A stretch of DNA of 64,000 nt from Pseudomonas sp. KUIN-1. Lineage in GTDB: Bacteria; Pseudomonadota; Gammaproteobacteria; Pseudomonadales; Pseudomonadaceae. The DNA lies in contig NZ_AP020337.1 in NCBI RefSeq assembly GCF_009176725.1, positions 1,054,001-1,118,000 on the forward strand, read 5' to 3'. The notes beneath the pieces were generated by a model that was not told where the DNA came from, did no database searches, and saw only the letters and a program-made list of their open reading frames with translations. How positions within the stretch are numbered: position 1 is the first letter of the stretch; the number at the start of each line of letters is the position of its first letter. The translations under genes were made by a program, and so were the position numbers. Shown here one piece after another: positions 1-7,318 of this stretch.

Positions 1-689
1 TCAATTTCGAATGGCTCGAACTCTACCACGTCGGGTATTTCTCTTACCGTTTCTTCCGGAATCGACAGGTTTTCATCCTCGCTCATGACCACGGTTGCGC
101 CTTCCTCTTTCTTGGCTGGCGCAATAATCTTGACTGCGGCTTGAGCGAGCTTTTTCTTGTCAGTTGCTCCAACCTTCTCGATTACCTCCGCGAATTTCTC
201 CGGCGACATTGCGTATGATTCCGCCCCAATAACCACAAAATTACTGTTGTTAATGTTTAGCGACACTGGAGACGGAGACGGAGGGGCTTTGTTGATGATT
301 GCCCATGCTGCGCCAGCCGCTACAAGGGCGCCAACTACGCAGGTGACAGCCACAGCGCCTTTCAAGACCGGACTACCATTGCCAGGAAGCTTTCGATAAA
401 CATTTTTTCCCCCCTCTCGGACCTTATCCAGAAACTTATCTAGCTCTGCCTGGTTCTTAAAAACCAGCTTTATCAGCGTGTCTTCAATGAAAGAACCTTG
501 CTGAAAGCCCTCGACCAGCAGCTCCGCAGACATAATGCCAGCGCCAGTGAGCTGAGATAGAGCCTCTGGGAGAAAGTGGACAGAAACCTTTTCCAGAGCA
601 GCCAGAGAGTCTATTACGTCCTGAACCGTTAACGGCTGCTTATTCGTGTACTTTACAGAATGTTCGACGAGCAGCACGAAATCAGACAT
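1..689 (-). CDS. Membrane-anchored protein of unknown function (3' end outside window)
   Basis: The reading frame is open from 689 to the left edge, about 229 residues so far. I chose the ATG at 689 (MSDFVLLVEH...) over the one at 695 because AGAAGG lies about seven bases before 689 but abuts 695. The first 85 residues look soluble and helical. One hydrophobic stretch of about 22 residues (around 95-117, rich in Ala/Val) would span the membrane, followed by an Asn/Ser/Pro-rich segment and an acidic tail. I do not recognise the family. It is the leftmost of three exported or membrane proteins in the cargo end of the element. Confidence 0.6.
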   Translation of the reverse strand, partial: MSDFVLLVEHSVKYTNKQPLTVQDVIDSLAALEKVSVHFLPEALSQLTGAGIMSAELLVEGFQQGSFIEDTLIKLVFKNQAELDKFLDKVREGGKNVYRKLPGNGSPVLKGAVAVTCVVGALVAAGAAWAIINKAPPSPSPVSLNINNSNFVVIGAESYAMSPEKFAEVIEKVGATDKKKLAQAAVKIIAPAKKEEGATVVMSEDENLSIPEETVREIPDVVEFEPFEI

Positions 690-793
690 CTTCATCCCTT
701 CTCATAATATTTCCATTTCTCGGCTTTGTTCGGCCATTTTTTGGTAAGACCTCGTCGCCCCAACCGGGAATCGACACCAGCAGCAGTCCGGCT

Positions 794-1105
794 CTATCGA
801 TCATATCGCTGGTTGCCAGTGGATATCAGGTAAAGCGATTCGGAGTATGGCAGCCGTGCAAGTATATGAGCGCCGTTCAGCACTCCGGCCAATACTGCGC
901 CTCGACATAGTAAATTCACGTTTCCTTGAATCCGCACGCATATGGCATCAGCGCTGTCGATAAACTCGGTCTTGTTGAGGCGAAACATTACAACAGTGCT
1001 ACCCTCGGGTACTGCTCCGATGGGCGCCACAACAAAAAATGTGAACTGGGTATAAATGGCCAAAGCCAGAACCACTATAGCGCCGACGCTCAAAACTTTT
1101 TTCAT
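794..1105 (-). CDS. Small membrane protein, unknown function
   Basis: The protein has 103 residues and starts MKKVLSVGAIVVLALAIYTQ, an N-terminal signal anchor or uncleaved signal. About 80 mostly non-charged residues follow, with two cysteines (CVRIQGNVNLLC) that could pair outside the cytoplasm. GGAAAAGGA lies upstream of the ATG. No family is recognised. It has the same orientation as its neighbours and is separated from them by about 100 bp, so it may have its own expression. Confidence 0.5.
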   Translation of the reverse strand: MKKVLSVGAIVVLALAIYTQFTFFVVAPIGAVPEGSTVVMFRLNKTEFIDSADAICVRIQGNVNLLCRGAVLAGVLNGAHILARLPYSESLYLISTGNQRYDR

Positions 1106-1206
1106 TGAAAATCCTTTTCCTAATTTCTATGTTACAAATCTCAACCGCGCAGATTACCCGACCGCTGGTCACTAGCTGGCCAGCACTCTGATCGGCTAAC
1201 GGCCCG

Positions 1207-1539
1207 TTACTTACAGGCGGCTTCCGCCACATAGAAGGAAATTGAGCCTTGTGTCAGCGGAGCCATGCTCCCGCTAGGCTTCGATGCTTTCATTTCGGCC
1301 AGTGTTTCACCATCGCCCAGATACTTGAACGTGCCAGCCGAGCAGTTGACCAAGCGCTGAGAGTAGCCGGTGCCGCTAGGCCCCACACGTTTGGTTGTGA
1401 TTTTTCGCTCATTGCCTTTGGCGTCCCGCTCCAACACAAAATACTGGGCCTTTGTGTCGGATGGCACAGGAAGCGGTGTTTCGGCGGCAAGCACCGGCAT
1501 GACTGCCACTGCGAGAATTGCAAACATCCTGTTTTTCAT
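1207..1539 (-). CDS. Small exported protein, unknown function
   Basis: The protein has 110 residues. Its N-terminus (MKNRMFAILAVAVMPVLAAE) is a good Sec signal peptide with likely cleavage after AxA-like residues near 19. The mature part is polar with two cysteines (VNCSAG and the EAACK tail) that could form a disulfide in the periplasm. I do not recognise a domain. It sits between a small membrane protein and an unknown cytoplasmic-type gene in the cargo end of the element. The start is supported by the signal peptide rather than by a strong ribosome site. Confidence 0.55.
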   Translation of the reverse strand: MKNRMFAILAVAVMPVLAAETPLPVPSDTKAQYFVLERDAKGNERKITTKRVGPSGTGYSQRLVNCSAGTFKYLGDGETLAEMKASKPSGSMAPLTQGSISFYVAEAACK

Positions 1540-1624
1540 GACTGAATCCCAAATATGCGCTAAATGCCCCGCCGCGTCAGATTGCCTGACTTCCCACTTC
1601 GGTATGGCAGGTGGCTACTTTGTC

Positions 1625-1663
1625 ACGCGCCACGAAACGTGAGCAAGCCAAATCGTGGCGCGT
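1625..1663. repeat. Perfect 11-bp inverted repeat, 17-bp spacer
   Basis: ACGCGCCACGA at 1625-1635 and TCGTGGCGCGT at 1653-1663 are exact reverse complements, in the 200-bp gap between two leftward genes. There is no T-tract on either side, so a simple intrinsic terminator is unlikely. An operator or protein-binding site is as plausible as an RNA hairpin. Confidence 0.6.
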
Positions 1664-1741
1664 ATGAACGAATCAATGAGCTGTCCCTCACTGGCGTCAT
1701 TCAAGAGCTTTAGCTCCAGCAGCGCCTGCAGCAGCATTGAA

Positions 1742-2344
1742 TCAATGCAGCGTGAGGTGAGGAGTTGACTTTGGATCGAGTGGTGCGCCAGGTTCGAATA
1801 GGTCGGGTAGCTGGTCCTCTGGGCATTCCCGGATAAACTGGATCGTTGCAGCGTGGCAGGCGCGGTAGATTGGCCCGCCAGCGCCCCAGTCTTCGCCGTA
1901 GCCTGATGAGCTGTCTTCCAGTTGTGACAGGTACGCTATGCCTTGCAGGCTTGTGTCGCCGTCCTCGGCAGCCTGATGCCGGTGGACAGGATTCACGCTC
2001 AGCAGATCGCACATCCGCTCAAAGCCCAGCGCTTCAGCCAAGCCCTCGCGGTCGAAAATAAACGACTTTCCAAACCCTAACAGGATGGCTCGCCCTCCGG
2101 CGCATTCGACTTCTCGGTGTGCCAGCGCTTGCCGCTCAATGTCCGCAATGGCCTGTTTGGCGAATGGCAGGAACGGTTTGAGCTTGTTCGCCTCGCGGCG
2201 GAAGGCCCGCCGCTCAGCAGTAATGGAATCAAGCCTTTCAGACACAATACGACAGATCCGTCGAGTGGTGATGAGCTGGGTGCTGGCGCTGATACCTGGC
2301 TTTAGGGCGATGCTGCAAAGCCTCATGAGAACGCTAGATGTCAT
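1742..2344 (-). CDS. Hypothetical protein of the mobile element
   Basis: The protein has 200 residues and starts MTSSVLMRLC. This start overlaps the upstream gene's stop by four bases (ATGA at 2341-2344), which argues for translational coupling and against a longer ORF reaching 2479 that would overlap the upstream gene heavily. The N-terminal half is basic and helical (RRAFRREANKLKP), the C-terminal half acidic. No known motif is seen. It is the next gene after the iteron region and the 102-residue gene, so it belongs to the block following the replication region. Confidence 0.55.
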   Translation of the reverse strand: MTSSVLMRLCSIALKPGISASTQLITTRRICRIVSERLDSITAERRAFRREANKLKPFLPFAKQAIADIERQALAHREVECAGGRAILLGFGKSFIFDREGLAEALGFERMCDLLSVNPVHRHQAAEDGDTSLQGIAYLSQLEDSSSGYGEDWGAGGPIYRACHAATIQFIRECPEDQLPDLFEPGAPLDPKSTPHLTLH

Positions 2345-2649
2345 TGGTGTATCTCCATGGGCGTTTGGTCGTAAGTGACGCGCAGATCGGCACCAGCAGG
2401 GCAGTGGCGGCCGGTAGGCATGCTGCAATTGCGGCAGGCCATGACGTGGCTGATGTACTGGTCTCGGGCACGCCGCCATTCAGGCGTGGCTTCGGCGGCG
2501 TGCGTGTAGGTGCGTGCCGGTGTTGTTTGGTGGCTACCGCGCTCGATCAGCGTGAGCAGTGGTCGATCCACTGGGCTTTTCGTCAGGTTTGGTCGTGATG
2601 CGGCGGCCCGGGGCGGCAGGCCATCCAGCAGACCGGACAGGAGGCTCAT
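2341..2649 (-). CDS. Hypothetical protein with a Cys-rich tail segment
   Basis: The protein has 102 residues. GGAGA lies seven bases before the ATG at 2649. The C-terminal third contains ACRNCSMPTGRHCPAG, three cysteines in a C-x2-C-x8-C arrangement with a histidine, suggestive of a small metal site (inference). It ends in a 4-bp ATGA overlap with the next gene. It lies immediately downstream of the GGGGGAAC iterons, whose leftward reading frames do not look coding, so this is the first real gene after the putative origin. No family recognised. Confidence 0.6.
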   Translation of the reverse strand: MSLLSGLLDGLPPRAAASRPNLTKSPVDRPLLTLIERGSHQTTPARTYTHAAEATPEWRRARDQYISHVMACRNCSMPTGRHCPAGADLRVTYDQTPMEIHQ

Positions 2650-2704
2650 TGCTGGATCTCCACGGTTTGGCTATGACTCTCATATGTGCCTGTGAAAAAA
2701 AATC

Positions 2705-2933
2705 GGGGGAACGGGGGAACAGTGGGAACAGCCAATGTTTCCGGGGCTTTCAGATGGGGTACATGTACCCCACCCAAAAAACGGGGGAACAGTGATAACC
2801 AGATGCGCGGAAGGTCTGGCTCTCTTATATTCAAAAACATGTTTGTGTTCCCCCTGTTCCCCATACATTCAATAAGGGGGAACGGTTCCAGGCCCTATAG
2901 ATACTGGCTGTTCCCCCGTTCCCCCTGTTCCCC
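2705..2933. repeat. Iteron field GGGGGAAC(AG), candidate replication origin
   Basis: The motif GGGGGAAC, often followed by AG, occurs in direct orientation at 2705-2712, 2713-2722, 2723-2731 (degenerate, TGGGAACAG), 2783-2792 and 2876-2883. It occurs in inverse orientation at 2847-2854, 2854-2862, 2908-2917, 2918-2925 and 2925-2933. Two clusters are separated by an AT-richer stretch (2821-2845). Phage P4 alpha protein is known to bind iterons of the type GGTGAACAG in its origin and crr, and a primase-helicase gene ends 56 bp away. A replication origin is therefore a reasonable inference. No gene is seen in 2650-2988. Confidence 0.7.
2755..2772. repeat. 18-bp perfect palindrome within the iteron field
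   Basis: TGGGGTACATGTACCCCA is its own reverse complement with no spacer. It lies between the first three iterons and the fourth. Lacking a loop, it is better read as a site for a dimeric DNA-binding protein than as a terminator. Confidence 0.6.
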
Positions 2934-2988
2934 AAGAAAATAGGTTCCTGTGAACTCGGGCATTTGCATGCGGTGATGAAGGTGTTGT

Positions 2989-5205
2989 TCATGCGCTGCC
3001 ACCTTCACCATCCATGACCTCTGGATCGATCACGTATAGGCGGGCCGAACCTCCACCTGGGATTCGGTATTTCTTCGTCTTGCGGCTTTCCCGGTCAGTG
3101 TCACGTCTGGCAAGCATCCCACCGGCCTCCAGCGCCTTTATCACGCGGCTCAAGCCATGTCCGTGGGCCGCTTCGACAATGGCTGACTTGTTGAACAGGT
3201 ACAGGCGTTTCCCCACGGACAGCTCCCAGTAGCCTGCACGGTTGAACACTTTGGTGTCGGGTACTTGATCGTTCACGTCCGAGAAGCGGCTTGTGCCGTG
3301 CTTATCGATGAAGTCCAGAATGCCAGCCAGGATCTGTCGGTCCTCGGCATTGCCGCTGCCCACCTGATTGAGCCATTCGCCGTATAGCAATTGGCAGTCG
3401 GCCAGAGCGCTACCGGGCGTCCATGGGAGCAGGCCATAGGCAATGGCCATTTCGCCCGCCAAGGCAATCACTGCAAAGCGATCTGCCACGCGCCCAGCCT
3501 GGGCGTTGTCCTCAATGAACTGGGCTCGGGTTCTGGCGAAGTCTTCCAGCAGGCCGGGTCGGTCATCACTGGCGAGAAGATGCTCCACGAATGCGGGGCC
3601 GATGTGGCCGTGGTGCGCGCTCACTGCCACGGTGAGCAAGCGGTGGAAGTCGGCACCCTCAAGGCCATGCAGCTCGTCGAAGGCGCGGTGAGTTCGCGTA
3701 CCGGCGTTCACGTCGACCATTCGCAACTCAGCGCCGGCGTGCGCCGCATTGCCGCTGATGGCCGCGTGCTCGGACAGAGAGCGCTCGCCACTCGATAGCG
3801 CCAGCAGTCGCCAGCTCAGTTTGCCGCGGGCCTCGCGGTCGCGGGTCATCGTGCCTTTCCCCTGACCGTTGGCCAGCGAGTAGGCCATTTCCTGCACCCG
3901 CTTGGGATCTGCCCGCTTTATCTCGTCCAGCGGCAGCATGGTGTCGTTGCGGCTGGAGGCCTCGATCTCCAGACCGCCCTTGGTCATGTCCCAACTGGCC
4001 GCGAATATTCCGGGGTCGCCCCACACCGACGATCCGATAAGCTGCGCCAGTGATTTGCCGCTCGAGCTGTCGCCAACCAGGTGAACACCGCCGCCCAGCA
4101 CCCCCACCAGACTGAGCAGGGGGCCAGCCAGTGCACAGCCGATCGCCAGTGTCAGTACCGGATTACCTTCGCACTTGGCAGCCACCTCGGTTTTCCAGCC
4201 GTCTAGCTCGCCACGCCGACTGAACAGCACCTGAGCCTTGTTGCTGGCCTGATACCGTACCTTGGCGCTCCCCAGCGTTCGTCCGGGCAGCACAAACGCG
4301 CCTGACTCATGCCAGCCCGGGCGGCTGGTGGTGGCGAACATCTCGTCCGGGCGCTGGTCTAGCAGGTACTCCATGAACGTTCCGCGTTTCTTGAGCGCGA
4401 TGATGACGCCCATGCCGAACAATGCGCGCCGGGCATCCTCGCCGCTGCCGCCGAATACTTCCATGGCGATGATCCACTCCTTGATACCGCCCTCGGTGGC
4501 CAAGCGGAGCAGACGGCCCTCGCTACCGTCGTCACTGTTGGTTGTACGGGCAACGACCGTCACCGGGGTAGAAATCCACTCGTCGGTGATAGGCCGGTCA
4601 CTGGCATCATCTTCGTTCTCTTCCTCGTCGGCACCGCCACGCTTGAAGCCGTGCCAGTAGACCCCCGGGCGCAAACGCCGGCCTTTCTCGTTGATCACCC
4701 ACTGTTCATGCACTGCCCAGCATGGTCGGTCTGGTGTTATGCGCCGGCCACGCTCCACCTCAAAACCGGCCAGCTCGTCGCAGATCTCGCGCTCGCGCCT
4801 TACCGCCTCTTGCAACTGCTCGGAATCAATCTCGCTCAGACCTTCTCCACGCTCAATCTGGACTGCTGCGATTTGCTGAATGATCCGAGCATGCTCCCGC
4901 CCACTCTCCAGAGCCTTACGCCGGTATTCGGAGCGATCTGCAGCGGTCAGGCGTCCCGGGAACAAGTCCTTGAACTCCAGACCGATTGAGGCGAGAACAT
5001 CCTCGGATGAGCAGCCGGCAAAGCAGTGGATCAATGCCCGGCCATCGTCGGTGCTGGACACGCTCAAGGAGGGGGATTTATCCACGTGCGCCGGGCATTT
5101 CGCCATGTGACGGTTCTTGCCGGACGGCTTTACGCCATCCAGCCGTTGAAGAATCCGGCTGGCTGGGTCATCGCCCACTACGGACAGTTTTGGCCTAGGT
5201 TTCAT
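2989..5205 (-). CDS. Primase-helicase, CHC2-like zinc finger plus DUF927 ATPase
   Basis: The protein has 738 residues. An N-terminal zinc-binding segment has C37-x2-H40 and C61-x3-C65 (CPAH ... CFAGC), as in CHC2-type primases. A charged linker leads into a DUF927-type domain (about 160-480) with Walker A GDSSSGKS at 378-385 and a Walker-B-like LDE near 424. A winged-helix-like C-terminus follows. Such proteins prime and unwind DNA for autonomous replication of phages and islands, equivalent to P4 alpha. It overlaps the upstream gene by four bases (ATGA at 5202-5205) and is followed by the iteron field. No catalytic primase core is obvious between finger and DUF927, so primase activity is inference. 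Confidence 0.85.
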   Translation of the reverse strand: MKPRPKLSVVGDDPASRILQRLDGVKPSGKNRHMAKCPAHVDKSPSLSVSSTDDGRALIHCFAGCSSEDVLASIGLEFKDLFPGRLTAADRSEYRRKALESGREHARIIQQIAAVQIERGEGLSEIDSEQLQEAVRREREICDELAGFEVERGRRITPDRPCWAVHEQWVINEKGRRLRPGVYWHGFKRGGADEEENEDDASDRPITDEWISTPVTVVARTTNSDDGSEGRLLRLATEGGIKEWIIAMEVFGGSGEDARRALFGMGVIIALKKRGTFMEYLLDQRPDEMFATTSRPGWHESGAFVLPGRTLGSAKVRYQASNKAQVLFSRRGELDGWKTEVAAKCEGNPVLTLAIGCALAGPLLSLVGVLGGGVHLVGDSSSGKSLAQLIGSSVWGDPGIFAASWDMTKGGLEIEASSRNDTMLPLDEIKRADPKRVQEMAYSLANGQGKGTMTRDREARGKLSWRLLALSSGERSLSEHAAISGNAAHAGAELRMVDVNAGTRTHRAFDELHGLEGADFHRLLTVAVSAHHGHIGPAFVEHLLASDDRPGLLEDFARTRAQFIEDNAQAGRVADRFAVIALAGEMAIAYGLLPWTPGSALADCQLLYGEWLNQVGSGNAEDRQILAGILDFIDKHGTSRFSDVNDQVPDTKVFNRAGYWELSVGKRLYLFNKSAIVEAAHGHGLSRVIKALEAGGMLARRDTDRESRKTKKYRIPGGGSARLYVIDPEVMDGEGGSA

Positions 5206-5486
5206 TGCAGTTGCTCCCGCGCCGGTACTGCTGCAAAAGCCTGCATGACCTGACCGTTATTGATCGCGTGCCAGTAGGTGAGCTCGTCAATCGCTCCAAC
5301 CTGACGAGCCTCTACGGCGGCGTCAGGGCTACGCATCACAACTCGCCCGCACTCGGCGTCCTCCGCAGTCAGGAAAGGCCCCAGCAGTGGCTTGGGCGTT
5401 TTCGGATGAACTACGAAGAACAGCTCGTTGGCTTTTTTCAGGCAAGCCGATCCCGTCGACGCAAGTGCATCGTTTTGAAAATTCAT
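5202..5486 (-). CDS. Hypothetical protein upstream of the primase-helicase
   Basis: The protein has 94 residues and ends ...PAREQLQ, its stop overlapping the primase-helicase start (ATGA). It contains KTPKPLLGPFLTAEDAE and a short acidic-to-neutral C-terminus, with no membrane segment and no metal motif. No family recognised. The tight coupling suggests it is made together with the replication protein. Confidence 0.6.
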   Translation of the reverse strand: MNFQNDALASTGSACLKKANELFFVVHPKTPKPLLGPFLTAEDAECGRVVMRSPDAAVEARQVGAIDELTYWHAINNGQVMQAFAAVPAREQLQ

Positions 5487-5533
5487 GCTGTTAAACCTCT
5501 ATCGGGCTGACGCCTTGCAGTAGCCGCGCATGA

Positions 5534-5863
5534 CTAAAGTTTCGTTTTATTCAGGCGTTTCCACTGTTCCATGTAAATGGCATTGTCGATAACTCCGCAG
5601 TTGAACAACGCCGTGAGGTGTCCAATCGCCTCGCCATCACGTTGACTTGCGAGTGGACAGCCAGATGCGAAGGCCTTCACCGCGATCTTGACTGCTTGTT
5701 TCACCATGCGCTCCCCAGTCCAATAAACATCAAGCCTGGATGGGTCGCTGAAATCGATGTTATGTGCGCCCAAGGCCCGATATCGAAGGCCGTACAGTGC
5801 CAGTTCGGCAAGCTGTTCGGTGTTCATACCGCAGAGCGCCGGGTGCTCGGAGTAGAGGTTCAT
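5534..5863 (-). CDS. Hypothetical small protein of the early operon
   Basis: The protein has 109 residues, is soluble and mostly helical (MNTEQLAELALYGLRYRALG, ERMVKQAVKIAVKAF). It starts inside a 4-bp overlap with the preceding gene (ATGA, 5860-5863) and leaves 47 bp to the next. No recognised domain. Confidence 0.6.
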   Translation of the reverse strand: MNLYSEHPALCGMNTEQLAELALYGLRYRALGAHNIDFSDPSRLDVYWTGERMVKQAVKIAVKAFASGCPLASQRDGEAIGHLTALFNCGVIDNAIYMEQWKRLNKTKL

Positions 5864-6192
5864 TTAGCACCAGCCTTGCGCATAGCCTCGCTGGCTTCCA
5901 GTGCCCTGTTGCAGACCTCCGCTGTCGCGTTGCAGGAAGCATCAGAAAGAGTGCCAATAAGCCCTCCGATGCTTTCCAGCATCCACCCCACCTTGACTAC
6001 TGCTTCTGGGCTAAGGCCGGAGTTTTCGTTATCCGCTGCACAAGCCAGCAGGTTGCCGATACCTGAAATGCCATACGCCAGCGAGTGCATGTAGTCATCG
6101 GTCGCACGGATCACTGCATCGAGCTGGTCGGCATTCATTTTTGGGATGGTGTCGTTTGTGGGAAGCAGGTCGACCCAGGTCATAGTTTTCAT
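5860..6192 (-). CDS. Hypothetical small protein of the early operon
   Basis: The protein has 110 residues. The central region (YGISGIGNLLACAADNENSGL) and a helical C-terminus with several alanines and three cysteines give no family assignment. The phrase MTWVDLLPTNDTIP near the start resembles MTWAELLTTDIPVV at the end of the neighbouring 69-residue protein, so the two may share an origin. It overlaps both neighbours by four bases. Confidence 0.6.
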   Translation of the reverse strand: MKTMTWVDLLPTNDTIPKMNADQLDAVIRATDDYMHSLAYGISGIGNLLACAADNENSGLSPEAVVKVGWMLESIGGLIGTLSDASCNATAEVCNRALEASEAMRKAGAK

Positions 6193-6398
6193 TGGTCACC
6201 CCCACAAACTACCGGAATGTCGGTAGTTAGAAGCTCGGCCCAGGTCATGGCTGTGTGCTGGGCCATGACGGCGATCACCTTGGCCACGAGCGGCGGAGTG
6301 GTCGGGTTGGCGATGACGGCAGAGGCGAGCGCCAGCAGAGTTAGAATTTCCCTGAGGTCTCTGACCAGTTCGGAATCGATAAGGGCATGAGCGGTCAT
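6189..6398 (-). CDS. Hypothetical small protein of the early operon
   Basis: The protein has 69 residues. The middle is hydrophobic (ILTLLALASAVIA), perhaps a buried helix or a weak membrane segment. The C-terminal MTWAELLTTDIPVV echoes the N-terminus of the next protein. It starts in an ATGA overlap with the upstream gene (6395-6398) and ends in another. No known family. Confidence 0.55.
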   Translation of the reverse strand: MTAHALIDSELVRDLREILTLLALASAVIANPTTPPLVAKVIAVMAQHTAMTWAELLTTDIPVVCGGDQ

Positions 6399-6700
6399 TG
6401 GGCAGCTCCCCGATCGTCGCGCAGGCTGTAACGCACTGACTGAACCAGCGCTGCAGCAGTGCCAGCGAGGAGGCCAAGGGATCGAAGCTCCACGCAGGTG
6501 ATAGGGTCTTCGCCGTCATTGATTGCAACGTCGAGACGAGCGCAGAGACGCTCTACGCCCAGAGCCAGGTCGGCGGCTAGCGCCAGGCCCTCACCAGCAT
6601 CGCCGCCCTGAATCACTTGGATTAGGTGGTTCATATCGTCGCGCGCGCCGAACTTGATGGATTGCAGCTGTGGCAGTGCTTTATTTTTCGAGGCGATCAT
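6395..6700 (-). CDS. Hypothetical small protein of the early operon
   Basis: The protein has 101 residues. Helical segments such as LALAADLALGVERLCARLDVAI and LRSLGLLAGTAAALVQSVRYSL suggest a small helical bundle. No catalytic or DNA-binding motif is visible. It starts inside the stop of the Ash-like ORF (ATGA, 6697-6700), so its translation is probably coupled to that ORF. Confidence 0.6.
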   Translation of the reverse strand: MIASKNKALPQLQSIKFGARDDMNHLIQVIQGGDAGEGLALAADLALGVERLCARLDVAINDGEDPITCVELRSLGLLAGTAAALVQSVRYSLRDDRGAAQ

Positions 6701-7176
6701 TGTGCAACCCCAGCATTTTCCAGAGCGCGTGCGCGGTCCATGTGGGAGTTGTAGCGGTTGAGTCTTACTGCAAGGGATGAGTTTGCGCGGAGAGCGCTCA
6801 AGGCCATGCGGCGGTGAGCAAGTGCGCGAAGTGCGGGCGGAATGAGGGTATGCATAGGTAAAGCTCCCGTATCAAGTTGAGAGCTACCACGTTCGCGACC
6901 AAACGAATGGGTGGCAGCCGTGCGTAGGTTGGTCGACCGGAGATACAGGAACCCGGCACACCCGAAGGTGTCCTGCGCACAGCCGCCATAACACGGAACT
7001 GCGGACACAAAAAAAGCGCCTGCAATCGTAATGGGGGCGCTGTTGCGCCTGTATTTTCTCGGGCGACCAAACCCGATCGCTGAATTTGCAGCGACAGGCA
7101 GACGATACCGAGCATCACGATTGCTTGCAATCTCTGTTATCGACCGCTGGTCTTTAATCGTGAAGGTCAATGTCAT
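6697..7176 (-). CDS. Ash / Icd-like ORF carrying an RNA control region
   Basis: The ORF has 159 codons and matches what I know of the Ash (host cell division inhibitor Icd-like) family of P4-type islands: the motif GAFFVSAV, then FLYLRSTNLRTAATHSFGRERG, then MHTLIPPALRALAHRRMAL. The bases encoding GAFFVS are the right arm and U-tract of an intrinsic terminator, so conservation may reflect RNA as much as protein. A second ATG at 6855, preceded by GGGAG about eight bases away, would give a 52-residue protein (6697-6855), which may be the real product. The upstream stop (7178-7180) is one base from the ATG at 7176. Confidence 0.55.
   Translation of the reverse strand: MTLTFTIKDQRSITEIASNRDARYRLPVAANSAIGFGRPRKYRRNSAPITIAGAFFVSAVPCYGGCAQDTFGCAGFLYLRSTNLRTAATHSFGRERGSSQLDTGALPMHTLIPPALRALAHRRMALSALRANSSLAVRLNRYNSHMDRARALENAGVAQ
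6958..7049 (-). promoter_or_regulatory. Putative transcription attenuator with competing hairpins
   Basis: Read leftward, GGCGC (7049-7045) can pair with GCGCC (7040-7036) across a four-base loop. The same second segment, AGCGCC (7041-7036), can instead pair with GGCGCU (7020-7015), followed by a run of U (about 7015-7009), which is an intrinsic terminator. The two structures exclude each other. Further on, ACACC-UUCG-GGUGU (6971-6958) forms a stable UUCG-capped stem. This lies upstream of the small genes and primase-helicase, where P4 controls its early operon by CI RNA and premature termination. The hairpins are visible; the function is inferred. Confidence 0.55.
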
Positions 7177-7177
7177 T

Positions 7178-7318
7178 TTATGAACCCTCGATCAGCAGCG
7201 CTCCAGCACTTGTATCGCAGGCGAGCGGACGCACCTTCGCGATCTGGCGAGGAGTTACCTGTGACACGGCGAGAGCAACTGCCAGGCCGATGCAGTAGAG
7301 GCAGTCGAAGGGATTCAA
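7178..7318 (-). CDS. 46-residue hydrophobic ORF with TTG start
   Basis: The start TTG overlaps the KilA-N stop by four bases (TTGA at 7315-7318), mimicking the ATGA couplings used throughout this operon. The product begins NPFDCLYCIGLAVALAVS, with a C-x2-C and a hydrophobic stretch, and ends ...GALLIEGS one base before the Ash-like ORF. It fills the otherwise empty space between two genes in the right frame and spacing. It is too short to assign, and a chance ORF is possible. Confidence 0.4.
   Translation of the reverse strand: MNPFDCLYCIGLAVALAVSQVTPRQIAKVRPLACDTSAGALLIEGS

Noticed and set aside
2646..2864. Leftward 72-codon frame through the iteron field
   Set aside because: Its codons are made of the GGGGGAAC repeats and the palindrome; the peptide is Pro/Phe-rich without any family feature. 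The open frame follows from the repeats.
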